From positions 620,001 through 684,000 of the forward strand of contig OX595992.1 in assembly GCA_951394045.1 (NCBI GenBank): a stretch of 64,000 nucleotides of DNA, in the 5' to 3' direction. Shown in pieces: positions 29,559-39,551 of the stretch; within the stretch, counting starts at the first letter, position 1; the number at the start of each line of letters is the position of its first letter. A program made the position numbers and the translations under genes. Under the pieces are notes generated by a model. It worked only from the letters and a program-made list of their open reading frames with translations, was not told where the DNA came from and did not search any database. The stretch is from Nitzschia sp. DOCU1 (Eukaryota; Bacillariophyta; Bacillariophyceae; Bacillariales; Bacillariaceae).

Positions 29559-30265
29559 ATTTCTCCGATTTTGCCCGCAGGCAGCACAAAGAAGGCTTAC
29601 TACTACACCTATACATTGTACAATAGAACTACCAATAGATTTTCTTGAAATATCCTTATCTTGATTCTACCCAGTAGTTTCCTATTCGCTCAAGCAAGAG
29701 TGGACAATTAGGTAGATGTAAGCCGTAGTGTGTCATGGTTTGGATCCACAGATCCTCTACTAACAGTAGTCCAAAACTGGAGCCAAACTCGTAAAGAAAA
29801 GTAATCGGATTTGTTTAGCTGGGGAGGCGCTTTCCACCCAAATCCACCACCGAAGGTATCTTTTTGCCCCGAACGATACACTACCCGACGAATGATCATA
29901 GTCTTTTGCTTGCCTCCTGCAAGACTAAGAGTTCGGATAACGGCCACCGATCTGGTCAAGCAGACATCACCTGGAGCGCACACGGAATATTAACGCTCGA
30001 CTCGCGAGGCTGAACGGCGCATTCGCGCTCCGCAATTGATAAATATTGAGCGGGGTCGGTCGGGAACCCCACGTCAGTTTGACGGAGGAATACCAAGAAT
30101 CCTTTAAGTAAATTAAATAGCCCTTCTTCGTTCCACATAATAGACCTACAGTCGAAACGACGGAAAATCATTTATGGTCTCACCTGTGGATCTTATTCCG
30201 TGCACGGACCGAGTGGCGGGGAGCAGAAAATCTGGAATGTGGGAGCTCTTGCGGAATCATCCGAA

Positions 30266-30356
30266 GGAATCCCACATCCGGTATTGATTCCGGCCACCGC
30301 CGGCTTTCCGGCCACCGCCGAAAAAATTGCCGGCGTTCCGGCGGGGGCCGGAAATC
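30266..30356 (+). repeat. 91 bp GC-rich hairpin repeat, copy 1
   Basis: This is identical over all 91 bases to 30659-30749. Inside it, ttccggccaccgccgg near the 5' side is the reverse complement of ccggcgggggccggaa near the 3' end with one mismatch, so a long stem can form. The core also repeats ccggccaccgccg in tandem. Confidence 0.92.
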
Positions 30357-30658
30357 AGACTTTGGATACTTGCGGATTCCGTATTCCATTCGATGGAAAT
30401 CGATATTGCCGACAACCGGTGACTGTTCATATTTCAATGCTCGTGTTGCGTTTGGATTGCCGACAATTCAAAGCAACGACAATGTTTCAAGCCTTCCTTG
30501 CAGTACACTCGCAGGGGGAGGTTTGAATGGCAAGTGATCTCTTGAAAACGTTCTAGTCATGAAGATTCGTGACGCTAACGCCGCCTTTATTTTTATTGCA
30601 TCTTTGTCTTCTGTATCCTATTATCATCTTCAGAGGCCGCCGGCGTGAACGAACAAAT

Positions 30659-30749
30659 GGAATCCCACATCCGGTATTGATTCCGGCCACCGCCGGCTTT
30701 CCGGCCACCGCCGAAAAAATTGCCGGCGTTCCGGCGGGGGCCGGAAATC
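30659..30749 (+). repeat. 91 bp GC-rich hairpin repeat, copy 2
   Basis: A perfect second copy of 30266-30356, in the same orientation and 302 bp further on. Flanking bases differ (aaat before, caac after, versus gaa before and agac after copy 1) and no target-site duplication is obvious. Confidence 0.92.
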
Positions 30750-30968
30750 CAACTTCTAATGCCCCAAGATTCCCTTCGCTACCGCGTCAAGTCCTGCGAG
30801 CTCTTACCTTTCAGATCGTCTTTGCGCTGCCTGAACATAATTCTAAAAATTGGTCTTCTTAGTTGAGCTGTTATGATAAGAAATAGTTTCGGTGGAACTA
30901 AGGTTGCGTTTAATCCTAAATGTAGATTTAATGTTTTTGTGTCTCCATATTCGATATATGCCTCATAA

Positions 30969-31196
30969 TATGATCCGCTCTCGACCGCGCCAGGAACTTA
31001 TCATTCAGCGGAGCTCGAATTGGCTCTGCCTGATGGCGAGCGGTACGTTAATTCCGCGTTCGCTCCTGATGGTACACCTCCTCTCGCTCGCGATAGGCGC
31101 GTTGCAGCCATATTAGTCGAAGATTTTCGGATCTTTGTCGTTCGACGTCTCGCCCTCTATGTTCATATGGCTCTCATCGTAACCCCCGTGCTGTGA
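30969..31196 (+). pseudogene. Orphan open frame, possible coding relic
   Basis: A 76-codon stop-to-stop frame reads with protein-like composition (AELELALPDGERYVNSAFAP, then VAAILVEDFRIFVVRR) but has no start codon except a late Met. It could be a fragment of a decayed gene or transposon, or chance. No family recognised. Confidence 0.25.
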
Positions 31197-31298
31197 TCGT
31201 CGTCGGCAATGAGATTAACACACGCAACCACGTTTTGCGATTCAAAGAAGAAAGCTGCCTGGACTCGCCGGATATATTTCTGTCAACGAAACCTCACC

Positions 31299-32039
31299 AT
31301 GATTCGGATCGTCGCCGTGCTTCTATTGGTTGCTAATTTTGCTCAACCGATTGTCTCGGGGTTTCAACCAAGTCGTACGAGAACTGAATTCTCGCAGCAC
31401 GTAACGATGACGGAGTTATCAGCCGAACGCCGACCCTGGAACGTCTTTCGATTTCTGGAACAATCCTCACGGTTTGTGAATCCCTTAGCAAACGCGAGAA
31501 CCACCAAGCGGACAGTCAACAAGGGCGAGGTATTATGGAAGGCAGGACGTCGCAGCAACGACTTTACCTTTGTGCCATTGGACGACGTGGTTATGGGAGG
31601 AGCCTCGGCTTCTCGGTTTGACGCAGCGACAGGAAAGTGGACAGGAGATGTGACCGATGCCAACAATGGCGGCTTTATCGGGATCAGATCTACACCCTTT
31701 GTGGAGTACGACATGTCTACATGCCAAGGGATTCAGTTCTCCATTACTCCCAAAGAGGCACTACGGCTCAAAGTTGTCGTTCGTGACTCTACCGACTTCA
31801 ATGGAATCGGATGGACGAGTAGCGTCGACATTCCGGTTCAGGGAGCCAGTGTAAAGATTCCATTCGCCAAACAAGTTCCCACACGCTTTGCTCAGACCGT
31901 GTCGGGCCAAACCTTCACTAAAGATCAAATTCGTGGGATGCAACTGGTCTTTTCAAAGTTTGAGTATGACGGGGCCTTGAATCCAACGTTTCGAGTGGGG
32001 AATTTTCAAGTGCAAGTCCAAGAAATTCGGGCGTATTGA
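31299..32039 (+). CDS. CIA30-family protein, plastid-targeted
   Basis: A 246-residue protein of the CIA30 (complex I intermediate-associated protein 30) family, a beta-sandwich related to carbohydrate-binding modules. The signature is clear: FVPLDDVVMGGASASRFDA, WTGDVTDANNGGFIGIRSTPF, VVVRDSTDFNGIGW and MQLVFSKFEYDGALNPTFRVG. It starts with a signal peptide followed by a Phe (IRIVAVLLLVANFAQPIVSG then FQPSRTRTEF), the classic diatom plastid presequence, which is why the ATG at 31299 is preferred over the upstream in-frame Met at 31209. CIA30 members act in complex I assembly in mitochondria. Plastid members exist in plants and algae and may act on photosynthetic complexes, but the specific job here is not known. 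Confidence 0.85.
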   Translation: MIRIVAVLLLVANFAQPIVSGFQPSRTRTEFSQHVTMTELSAERRPWNVFRFLEQSSRFVNPLANARTTKRTVNKGEVLWKAGRRSNDFTFVPLDDVVMGGASASRFDAATGKWTGDVTDANNGGFIGIRSTPFVEYDMSTCQGIQFSITPKEALRLKVVVRDSTDFNGIGWTSSVDIPVQGASVKIPFAKQVPTRFAQTVSGQTFTKDQIRGMQLVFSKFEYDGALNPTFRVGNFQVQVQEIRAY

Positions 32040-32249
32040 AGAGAGCTGGCCTATCGTCCATGGCAGTTTTACGATAGTAGCGGCAGCTACTAGCCATGAA
32101 GAAATGCGACGACTTATGGTTCTGGGTTAGTTACAACATAATCAAGAATTAACAGAATTAGAGCAGCATGCAAAGTGGCACACAAGAGTGTGGGTCCAAG
32201 AGACTTGTAGTGTACAAGAGAAGAAGAATAGTGACGATTGCCTCGCTCG

Positions 32250-33182
32250 TCAGTCTAGATTCGGCAAAATTGTTGCCTGCACTAGGGGTACGGCGTCAAA
32301 GTCGGCAGGGATCTGCATATCAAAGTCATGATAGACCGCCTCCGCTTCGCTAGCGGTAAGAGGAGACGAGTCATCATAGTCAAAAAGTTCCGATTCGTCA
32401 ACCTCAAGACTCATACGCTGGGAAGAAACCCAACGACCAGAAGGACTGCTGCCACATTGGCACGTCTCGGCGGACGAGCAGCTGCAATTGGACCGATCAT
32501 TCCCCTGGTCCAGTTGCAGGGAAGACTGCGCCACAAGTGGCTTTACAATCCACTTCGAGATCACATATATGCCAGCTAGACAGGATCCTAGTACCAGGAT
32601 CACATTGAAGAGCTTCAACTCGACTCGTTCGAGCGTTGCTTGATTCTGCTCCTGTCGTTCAGCTGCATCAGAGTTCCTTTCGGCTTCAACCACAAGGTCC
32701 TTGTCTTCCATACAGTTCACACTGACATGTGTGGTTTCTTGGGGAATATTCCAGTCCATGGTACACAGAAAGTCAAAAAGAATACGCCGGTGATGCTCAA
32801 GCGAGTAGCAGCGGCTAAAGTCCCCCACACATTCGTCGCCCCAGTCATAAACATATTCCTTCATGATCAAAAAGCCATTGTCGTCGTTACATAGATTTGA
32901 AGTCTGATAGTCAATGAGTTTGTCCTCTTCTCCCTGAATTGAATGAAATGTAAACACGCACGGCGCTAACGTGGACGTGTAGTGTCCCCGGGCATTCGAA
33001 GTCTGAATAGTGCACAAATGCGCCATGGACGGGGCTGGGGAAGGTGCCTCTTGCTGTAGCACCTCTCCCCGCGACTGATCCAAACGGCTGACCGTCCCTG
33101 GAGCAGGACAATCATCGAAGGGAACCGCCATGGCGGAAATCACCAATAAAGCGGTCACCAACGAGGATAGCTTGGTCGCCAT
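32250..33182 (-). CDS. Single-pass membrane protein of unknown function
   Basis: A 310-residue protein: signal peptide (KLSSLVTALLVISAMA), a lumenal or extracellular part of about 165 residues with roughly eight cysteines, a membrane segment near residues 205-227 (LFNVILVLGSCLAGIYVISKWIV), and an 80-residue cytosolic tail. The tail has a Cys cluster (CSCSSAETCQC) and is strongly acidic (LEVDESELFDYDDSS). The topology is that of a type I receptor-like protein. I do not recognise the family. Acidic and tyrosine-containing motifs in the tail (YHDF) could be sorting signals. Confidence 0.72.
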   Translation of the reverse strand: MATKLSSLVTALLVISAMAVPFDDCPAPGTVSRLDQSRGEVLQQEAPSPAPSMAHLCTIQTSNARGHYTSTLAPCVFTFHSIQGEEDKLIDYQTSNLCNDDNGFLIMKEYVYDWGDECVGDFSRCYSLEHHRRILFDFLCTMDWNIPQETTHVSVNCMEDKDLVVEAERNSDAAERQEQNQATLERVELKLFNVILVLGSCLAGIYVISKWIVKPLVAQSSLQLDQGNDRSNCSCSSAETCQCGSSPSGRWVSSQRMSLEVDESELFDYDDSSPLTASEAEAVYHDFDMQIPADFDAVPLVQATILPNLD

Positions 33183-33630
33183 GGTGGAGAATATGGTGAC
33201 ACAAGAGCTAGCTTCGTTACTATCCCCGATATCAACAGGAAGGTTGAGATTGTCGTAGGAAGACAGAAAACAAAAAGAGGGGTGTTTTGGTGAAATGGGT
33301 TTCGTGCACGATAGAAGGAATCTCGCTGGCGGAAAGCGCTGGTGGCACGGGAGCGGTGCGGTGTCAGAATTCGGGGGTGGGGCACCGCAATATTATGTCA
33401 CGACTCACTTTTTCATGTCGTAGGCTCGTCGCACGAGACAATGGTGCAGACTGTGATTGGTGACGCATGTCGACCCCCTCATTCATTTCTTCTGTTCGCA
33501 ACGTGGCCATGATGTCCATGGGACGATGGTTTGACGATCTCATCTCTCTTTGCTGAATAACGATAATGGCAATACACTTGATCTACCGGTAGACAGCAAT
33601 TACGGGTCTACGGAGTGGCGTTCACATGCA
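33183..33630. other. Divergent intergenic region
   Basis: This separates the type I membrane protein from the next plus-strand gene and holds both promoters. The frame of the plus-strand gene is open from 33550 but only from a TTG, so an unseen 5' exon is possible. Nothing else seen. Confidence 0.35.
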
Positions 33631-34416
33631 ATGTGGTTAGCTATTCTTTGCATTGGAATCATTACAGTGACCGCCGATGGGTTCCTTGCAGCGAAATCAT
33701 GGATTATACACGGGGGATCGCTCGTACATATTGGCTCGGCACAATATGAACATCTTCCAGCTATATGGGTAGAAGAGGCAGAGGACGACTTTGTAGACGA
33801 AGATGAGAACCTCGAAGAAGGCGAGGTCTGTCTTAAGGCGGTCAAGGCGTTTTCGTCCCCACCGTGGTCGACGACCAACAATGACGACGACTCGGAACCA
33901 AGGTTTTTGTGTGCAGGAGCTCTAGTCCTGCGTCCCCCGGAAAGCCAAGTGTGTGAAGCTTGGACGGCTGATTCCATGCTGGACGAGGGCGGCCCCAACC
34001 TGCAACTTCAGGGAGCCCTAAGAGTCCTGGATAGGCTGCTACTGTTCCATCTAGAGCGTCACCGCGAAAACACGATCTTGGGACTCCAAGCTTTTGTGGT
34101 CAAATGTGGAAACTTGGATAGCGAGTACTCTTGTGCTTCGTACATGGCTGCGGTTGCTCGGGGGTTCCGGCCGCTTCGGGAACTCGTAAGGGTTTCATCC
34201 ATTTACACGGCGTCATTCTACAGCAACGATTTGGAAGGGCTAGTGTTCAACGCCGGAGAAGGAAAGACAATTTACCAAAGACTCGCTATGACTGATGTCG
34301 ACACTTCATGGTCTATGGACGATCAGACGGTGGCGTCGACAATCTGCCATCTTTTGCCTGACGATGATACGATACGACGGTGCACCCACAAAAGGTACAT
34401 TTCACCCAGTGCCTAA
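33631..34416 (+). CDS. Predicted secreted or membrane-anchored protein, unknown
   Basis: A 261-residue protein beginning with a hydrophobic leader (WLAILCIGIITVTADGFLAA) that may be cleaved or serve as an anchor. An acidic stretch (EEAEDDFVDEDENLEEGE) follows. The rest is mixed, with LCAGALVLRPPE, LQGALRVLDRLLLFHLERHR and AVARGFRPLRELVRVSSIY, suggesting a folded alpha/beta domain. No family recognised. The frame continues 27 codons upstream without an ATG, so the true start could lie on a further exon. Confidence 0.6.
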   Translation: MWLAILCIGIITVTADGFLAAKSWIIHGGSLVHIGSAQYEHLPAIWVEEAEDDFVDEDENLEEGEVCLKAVKAFSSPPWSTTNNDDDSEPRFLCAGALVLRPPESQVCEAWTADSMLDEGGPNLQLQGALRVLDRLLLFHLERHRENTILGLQAFVVKCGNLDSEYSCASYMAAVARGFRPLRELVRVSSIYTASFYSNDLEGLVFNAGEGKTIYQRLAMTDVDTSWSMDDQTVASTICHLLPDDDTIRRCTHKRYISPSA

Positions 34417-34617
34417 CAACACTCCCAAGCTCACTGTCGTATTAGACTCGTTTTTAATTGGGCGTTTGCTACGTGGAAATTTCATAGCAAAGAATAGTCT
34501 TAGTTTAGCGTTTTACATGCCGCATACCAGAATTCTCATAGCACAAGCTGCAACGTTTCGAAGGCAAAATCAACATTATTAACAACAAAAAATCCAAGGA
34601 CACACTCAAGATCTTCG

Positions 34618-35034
34618 TCACGTCGCCCGCCGGAGGTATTTGACTAGCCTGCTTCGAGCAGTGATTGACGCAGGTGGTCTTGGGGTGCAGCCAATCTGGT
34701 GCTTTGCAAATTTGTGCAATAGAGGAGCAACAACCAAGGGAGAGGGCCGTTGTTCTTGTTCACGTTGCAACACTTCTTGAATGATTGAAAGTGTTCCTGC
34801 TCGTTCCATCCATTTTAAATATAGCGCATCGTCTTCGGAAACTGCTTCATCCATCGCTCTCAAGGCAGCGTCGGCTCCATCTGACGACTGAGAATCTTCC
34901 AGTTCTTGGAGCTTAACCAGCAGGTGTTCTCGCCGTAACGTTCCCTGGACAATGTTTTCGCTGCTGCTATTCCAATCAATGATTTCCTGCTCAGGCTCTT
35001 CGTTACACGAGGTAAAGTTGCAGAAGAAACCCAT
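34618..35034 (-). CDS. Small protein of unknown function
   Basis: A 138-residue frame from an ATG at 35034 (frame open further upstream to 35154). The middle is predicted helical (REHLLVKLQELEDSQSSDGA, TLSIIQEVLQREQEQRPSP) and the C-terminus is basic (ITARSRLVKYLRRAT). It may begin with a short Cys-containing segment (GFFCNFTSC). No recognisable domain. The composition and the clean fit between neighbouring genes make it plausible, but it could be spurious. Confidence 0.45.
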   Translation of the reverse strand: MGFFCNFTSCNEEPEQEIIDWNSSSENIVQGTLRREHLLVKLQELEDSQSSDGADAALRAMDEAVSEDDALYLKWMERAGTLSIIQEVLQREQEQRPSPLVVAPLLHKFAKHQIGCTPRPPASITARSRLVKYLRRAT

Positions 35035-36369
35035 TGTCAAGATGAATCGTATGTGATACTCTCCGCGTTTCTTAGACGATTGTTGTGTTCTAACTATGTG
35101 GCCAACGCGTAAGATTTCACTCGGCAATGTCACTTCGCTGATTTTCAAAAGCAATGGCGGCAGTCCAAGGTTTAAATTCTTACTGGCTGCTTCGATCCAC
35201 TCCTCTTTCTATAACTTGAATGGAGGGAAATCTTTCGGTGTTGGTAATGAGATGAACAACGCTTTTGCGTTCGAAAAGACGCCACCTCGACAGTACTGTT
35301 ACAACGAGAAATCGAATCGATAATGATTGGTCAGTTAAAATAGGCGAGAGCAAATGGGAAGCCGCCACATTCGGCGCTTGAATTTAGAAACCTACGGTAA
35401 TTAGGAGGAACGTTCCGAGCGGGTCACGATTCAACTGCCCTGCGCTATTTGGCAATACCGGTAGGTGGGCTACGCCGTGGCGAAAAATGTTGTATACATA
35501 TTTTACCGATCTGAATAAATAGATAGACCCTGGAAACTTGGGTAGGCCGGCGCTTTGGACAACGGATGACATTTTTCACCGCTGATGACGAATGAATTAT
35601 GATTAGTTCGATTCACGCATATCCTAGGTTAGCTAGCACCAACATACTGTCTACTAGAACATCCAATGTGCTGGATTATAGTCGTTTGGTGAGCAATATC
35701 ACCAAGGAATCTGTTTTCCTCACCGTTGTCACAGTGGGAGCTAGTAACTTTCCTCAAGAGTCTCCGTCCTGGAGACCACCAGCAGGTTGGATCGCTTTGA
35801 ACCAACCACGACGCTTCCTGCTCGAAGAATTGAAGCGTGGTTTGCCAAACTGGATCCACCTGTCCATCAGCAAGGAGGAGTGATACTGCACGATAATTGC
35901 AGCAGCAACAACAAGATCGAAAGGAAGAACTGCAGCAAACCGGATTATCGCGGCGGCAACTCAATCGTCCGGTAAGAGCAAGTAGTGAGTAGTAGTTAGA
36001 CACCACACAGGTATGACTTCGTGGACTAAATGAATCTACTACGCACATACCTGCGGTAGATTGCGCGCGGCCATCGTCGTGATGATCGCCATATCTCTTC
36101 CATCGTTTTTTGATGCCGAGAGTTGTGACACCACCTTTTGGATGATCATCTACCGCCAGCCCCGATCCCTTTGCTGTCACTTGCCCATCTCGCTCCGAGC
36201 CACGAGCAGGAGTCCTAAATCTATCCGCAGTAAAAGACAGCCCATGGGGCTGGTACCCATTGCGCTTTGATTGTCACAGCCCGGAAATTGGTTTAACACA
36301 CGGAGTAAAAGATATCATTACAAACAGGTGTTGGTGTTGGGCCCCAGAGACACTTCGAGCTCGTGCAGG
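35035..36369. other. Gene-poor stretch upstream of the carboxypeptidase
   Basis: Several short frames occur on both strands (for example 35599-35883 on + and 35629-36180 on -), but none shows a family motif or a matching splice pattern. The region presumably includes the promoter and 5' UTR of the carboxypeptidase gene. I see no convincing gene. Confidence 0.4.
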
Positions 36370-38094
36370 ATGGCTGGGGTTCTCATGGGTCGATTCGTTT
36401 TTTACGCCCAAGCTGCTATCCTTTCCAATTTGGCCCAGGTCGGTATCGGCGGTTCCAAATCTCCCGGTTCCTACGCAGAAGATGAAGCAGACCAAGCCTT
36501 TTCCCGGAATATCCCACTGCTCGCCGAGTCACGCATCGACGACGACGCCCGTGACGCATCGAAGGACGCCGATCGAATCATCGACCTTCCCGGCCTGAAC
36601 TACGATCCCGGTTTTGACCAGTATTCTGGTTACATCACTGTAAATGAAAAGTACCAACGAAAGATTTTTTACTGGTACGTCGAAAGCCAGAATGATCCAG
36701 CGGCCGATCCCGTAGTCCTTTGGACGAACGGTGGTCCAGGATGCAGCGGATTGCTGGGTTTCGGGACGGAACATGGGCCCTTTTACTTTTCCAGTGATGG
36801 CGAGCTGTCACCGAACCCATACTCTTGGAACAAACTTGCAAATATGCTATATGTGGAACAGCCATGTGGAGTGGGATTCTCGTATTCAAAATCCAGTGAA
36901 TACACCACGGGGGATTCACAGGCCGCGGCCGATAGTTACGAGCTAATCCTTGGCTTTCTGGAGCGTTTTCCGGAGACGAAAGGTAATGATTTATACATTT
37001 CGAGTGAATCTTATGGTGGTCACTACATGCCACAGTGTAAGTGTTTCGAACGCCATTGCCTTGGACGTTGGAATTCTGGTGTGCAATGGTCTTCTAACGG
37101 GATTGTTCGATGATGAAAAACCAATTTCGAAGTAACTCGTGAGATTTTAAACCGAAACGTTGATGGAAAGATCAAGTTCAAAGGTATGATGGTTGGGAAT
37201 CCATATGTTGACCCCTACACAAATACTATCACAATGTTTCAGGCTTGGTATTATCATGGCTTGCTTCCGTGGCCTCTTTATGATAAGTTTGTTGAGCACT
37301 GTCGGGATAAAAGGGGGTACTCCTCGGGAAAGTGCCAGGATTACATTCAAGAAATGTATAAAGTCCGTGGTAAGGGGATCAATGCCTATGCTCTCGACTT
37401 TCCAATGTGTTTAATGGAAAAAGAAAAGTACGAAAAGGGCGGAAGGGGATCTCATCGCGCGCTTGCGACTTCGAGAAATCTGGAGGGCGACGCTAGTAGT
37501 ATAGGATCGGCACAGCTCTCTACCCAGGCAACTCAACTCATCAACAATACCTTAGCAGCGATTGCTGCCGAAAATGACGCAGATCCACCCTTTTTGCCCC
37601 CTGGCGTCCACTACCACCCGTGCGCGGAACAATACTTTCTTCGGTATCTCAACCGAGCCGATGTGGTGGAAGCAATTCATGCAAATCCTGATACTCTCCC
37701 ATGGAAGGAGTGTTCGAACAAAATTAACTACTCGCAAAAGGACTGGTTGGAGCCGCAAATGAAAGTTTATGAAAGTCTCCTTGCTAAGATGGACAAAGGC
37801 TCCGCAGACCTGAATATGCTCATTTTTTCTGGTGATGACGACTCTGTGTGTAGTTTAGCTGGAACCCAAAGCTGGATCTGGAATTTGGGGTGGGAGGCCG
37901 ATAGCAGCCAAACCTGGCTACCTTGGGAGGTTGCCAACCAGACCGCCGGATTCATCACACGATTTCGCCTCAAGAACAAAAGGTCGTCGTTCATTTTCGC
38001 TACAGTAAGAGGCGCCGGGCATGAGGTTCCAAGTTATCGGCCAATGGAAGCTCTCGAGTTGTTTCGCCGCTATCTGGATCAAGATTGGTCCTAA
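36370..38094 (+). CDS. Serine carboxypeptidase (peptidase family S10)
   Basis: A lysosomal/vacuolar-type carboxypeptidase that removes C-terminal residues at acid pH. Two exons, 36370-37036 and 37133-38094, are joined across a 96 bp intron. The join yields ESYGGHYMPQLTREI, exactly as in the family, and 542 residues overall. Landmarks: the substrate-binding WTNGGPGCSG (about 120-127), the nucleophile Ser in SSESYGGHY (about 214), the Asp in SGDDDSVCS (about 459) and the His in VRGAGHEVPSYRP (about 519). The start chosen gives a moderately hydrophobic leader (RFVFYAQAAILSNLAQVG), expected for vacuolar or secreted delivery. A linker of about 60 residues rich in Ser/Ala around residues 320-380 is where processing occurs in two-chain relatives. 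Convergent with the DNA glycosylase gene, 67 bp apart. Confidence 0.92.
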
Positions 38095-38161
38095 AGGGAT
38101 AGTTGGTGAATTTTCTTTTAAGGAACTCCAAAATTTGATCTCAGATTAGACGGGTAATAGT

Positions 38162-39160
38162 TTACGTAGATTCTACCTTGACCAAGATTTCTTTTGTCGG
38201 AAAATTCAGCAACGGACACTTTAATTTTGTTCCATTTGCGGGCGGAAACTGCGGCTTCCCTCGAGCGGCACATCGGTGGCATTCCCGACCATGTTGGATC
38301 AACAAACAATGTAGATCTCTTTTCAAATGACTAGGCACTATCGGATTAAGATAGTCATAGGCATCGTCTCGACTGAAATTTTGAGGGATCCATTTGAGCT
38401 GTTTCGAAATCCGGTGGACGTGAGTGTCTACGGGAAACTCTTCACGACCCAAAGTGAACAGCAGAACGCAGGAAACAGTCTTCTTTCCGAGCCCTGGGAA
38501 TCGCATGAGTTCCGTTTGAATTTGTTCATTCGAAAGGTCCCTCAAGTATTCTAGAGAGGGCGGCGAGCCTCGTTCCCCTTCGAGCGTCTTGCAAATTGTC
38601 ATGATTCGTTGTGCCTTAATTTTTGCAAGTCCACCGCAATGAATCGCTTCCTCGAGCTTGGCGGGCGTCTTGAGCTTCGTCACGGCATCCCAAGTCGGAA
38701 AGGCCCTTTTCAGATTATTAAAGGCGCGAGTGCTGTTTGCGTTCGTGGTGTTTTGTGACAACATAGTGGAGACAACTCCATCCAGGATATCACGTTTGGC
38801 GCCACAGGAGCCCATCTGTTCTATTTGCTGTTTGGTGTCTTCTAAGACCCCTGGATGGAGCTTTCCCAGTTCGTCTACTACATATGCGCATTCCTCGGGA
38901 GAAGGACGATTGACTCTTGAAGGTGTCACTGTGATAGATTTCAATTTGATGGATTTTCCGAATGCCGTCGACGAAATCGGGGTCTTGTCGGGCTGCGGGG
39001 CGGGCAAATCTTCCGGTGCTGTTTTGACTCGCTGGAATGCCGACCGAGACAATGGTACGTCAGGAGTCACCGATGCAACGCACACTTTCGACGAAGGAGC
39101 GGCATCGGGACTAAAAGCGTCGGTGTGAAAACGCTTGGATCGTCGTAACGGTGTCGTCAT
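38162..39160 (-). CDS. Endonuclease III-like DNA glycosylase (HhH-GPD)
   Basis: A base-excision repair glycosylase/lyase of 332 residues. The first 95 residues are basic and disordered (PLRRSKRFHTDAFSPD), consistent with nuclear import. The HhH-GPD domain follows: ILDGVVSTMLSQNTTNANS, AIHCGGLAKIKAQRI, the helix-hairpin-helix MRFPGLGKKTVSC with the catalytic Lys, and FPVDTHVHRISKQLKW with the catalytic Asp. Near the end HCLLIQHGRECHRCAARGK and KLKCPL place cysteines with spacing different from the C-X6-C-X2-C-X5-C iron-sulphur loop of bacterial endonuclease III. Relatives with this pattern occur in plants and fungi. Substrate is likely oxidised pyrimidines. Intronless. Confidence 0.9.
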   Translation of the reverse strand: MTTPLRRSKRFHTDAFSPDAAPSSKVCVASVTPDVPLSRSAFQRVKTAPEDLPAPQPDKTPISSTAFGKSIKLKSITVTPSRVNRPSPEECAYVVDELGKLHPGVLEDTKQQIEQMGSCGAKRDILDGVVSTMLSQNTTNANSTRAFNNLKRAFPTWDAVTKLKTPAKLEEAIHCGGLAKIKAQRIMTICKTLEGERGSPPSLEYLRDLSNEQIQTELMRFPGLGKKTVSCVLLFTLGREEFPVDTHVHRISKQLKWIPQNFSRDDAYDYLNPIVPSHLKRDLHCLLIQHGRECHRCAARGKPQFPPANGTKLKCPLLNFPTKEILVKVEST

Positions 39161-39551
39161 TGGTTACTGTTGTGGTGGTGGTTTTCATTAGTTCTGTTGG
39201 TTGTTTGCCTTTTGGGGGGGAATAAGATCTTCAATCTCGTCTCTCATCACCGCGATCAAAAGCGATGAGCTCCATCCGCCAGCGTTTGTATTTGGTACGC
39301 TGAAGCACATTTTGCTTGCGGGTGGAGGGCAGACCAAAAGTCATTTGGTCCAATTTGTCGTCGTCTGTAGCCTGAGACTGTACTCTCTCTAGAGAACTAC
39401 CGGCAGCGACCCACCAACTTCCATTTGGGCATGTTGCCTCTTGTCTACATCCTATGAACGTATGGAAGGATCGACTATCGCAAACAAGTAGCTAACTGCC
39501 CCAAACCAGTTGTGCTTCTCAAAGAGTTGCTATTATTTCATTACGATGGCT
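39161..39551. other. Intergenic region
   Basis: This holds the promoter of the glycosylase gene and the 3' side of the relic on the same strand. A 63-codon plus-strand frame has no recognisable motif. Nothing else seen. Confidence 0.35.

Larger units (their letters stand above)
29559..31298. other. Gene-poor 1.7 kb stretch with repeats
   Basis: No confident gene is seen. The stretch holds the 3' UTR of the LRR gene, two copies of a 91 bp GC-rich repeat, a 76-codon open frame without a proper start, and the promoter of the CIA30 gene. Base composition around the repeats is clearly higher in G+C than elsewhere. Confidence 0.55.

Noticed and set aside
35629..36180. 183-codon minus-strand frame
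   Set aside because: Starts at GTG, contains runs of Cys and Ser from low-complexity DNA, and has no family motif.
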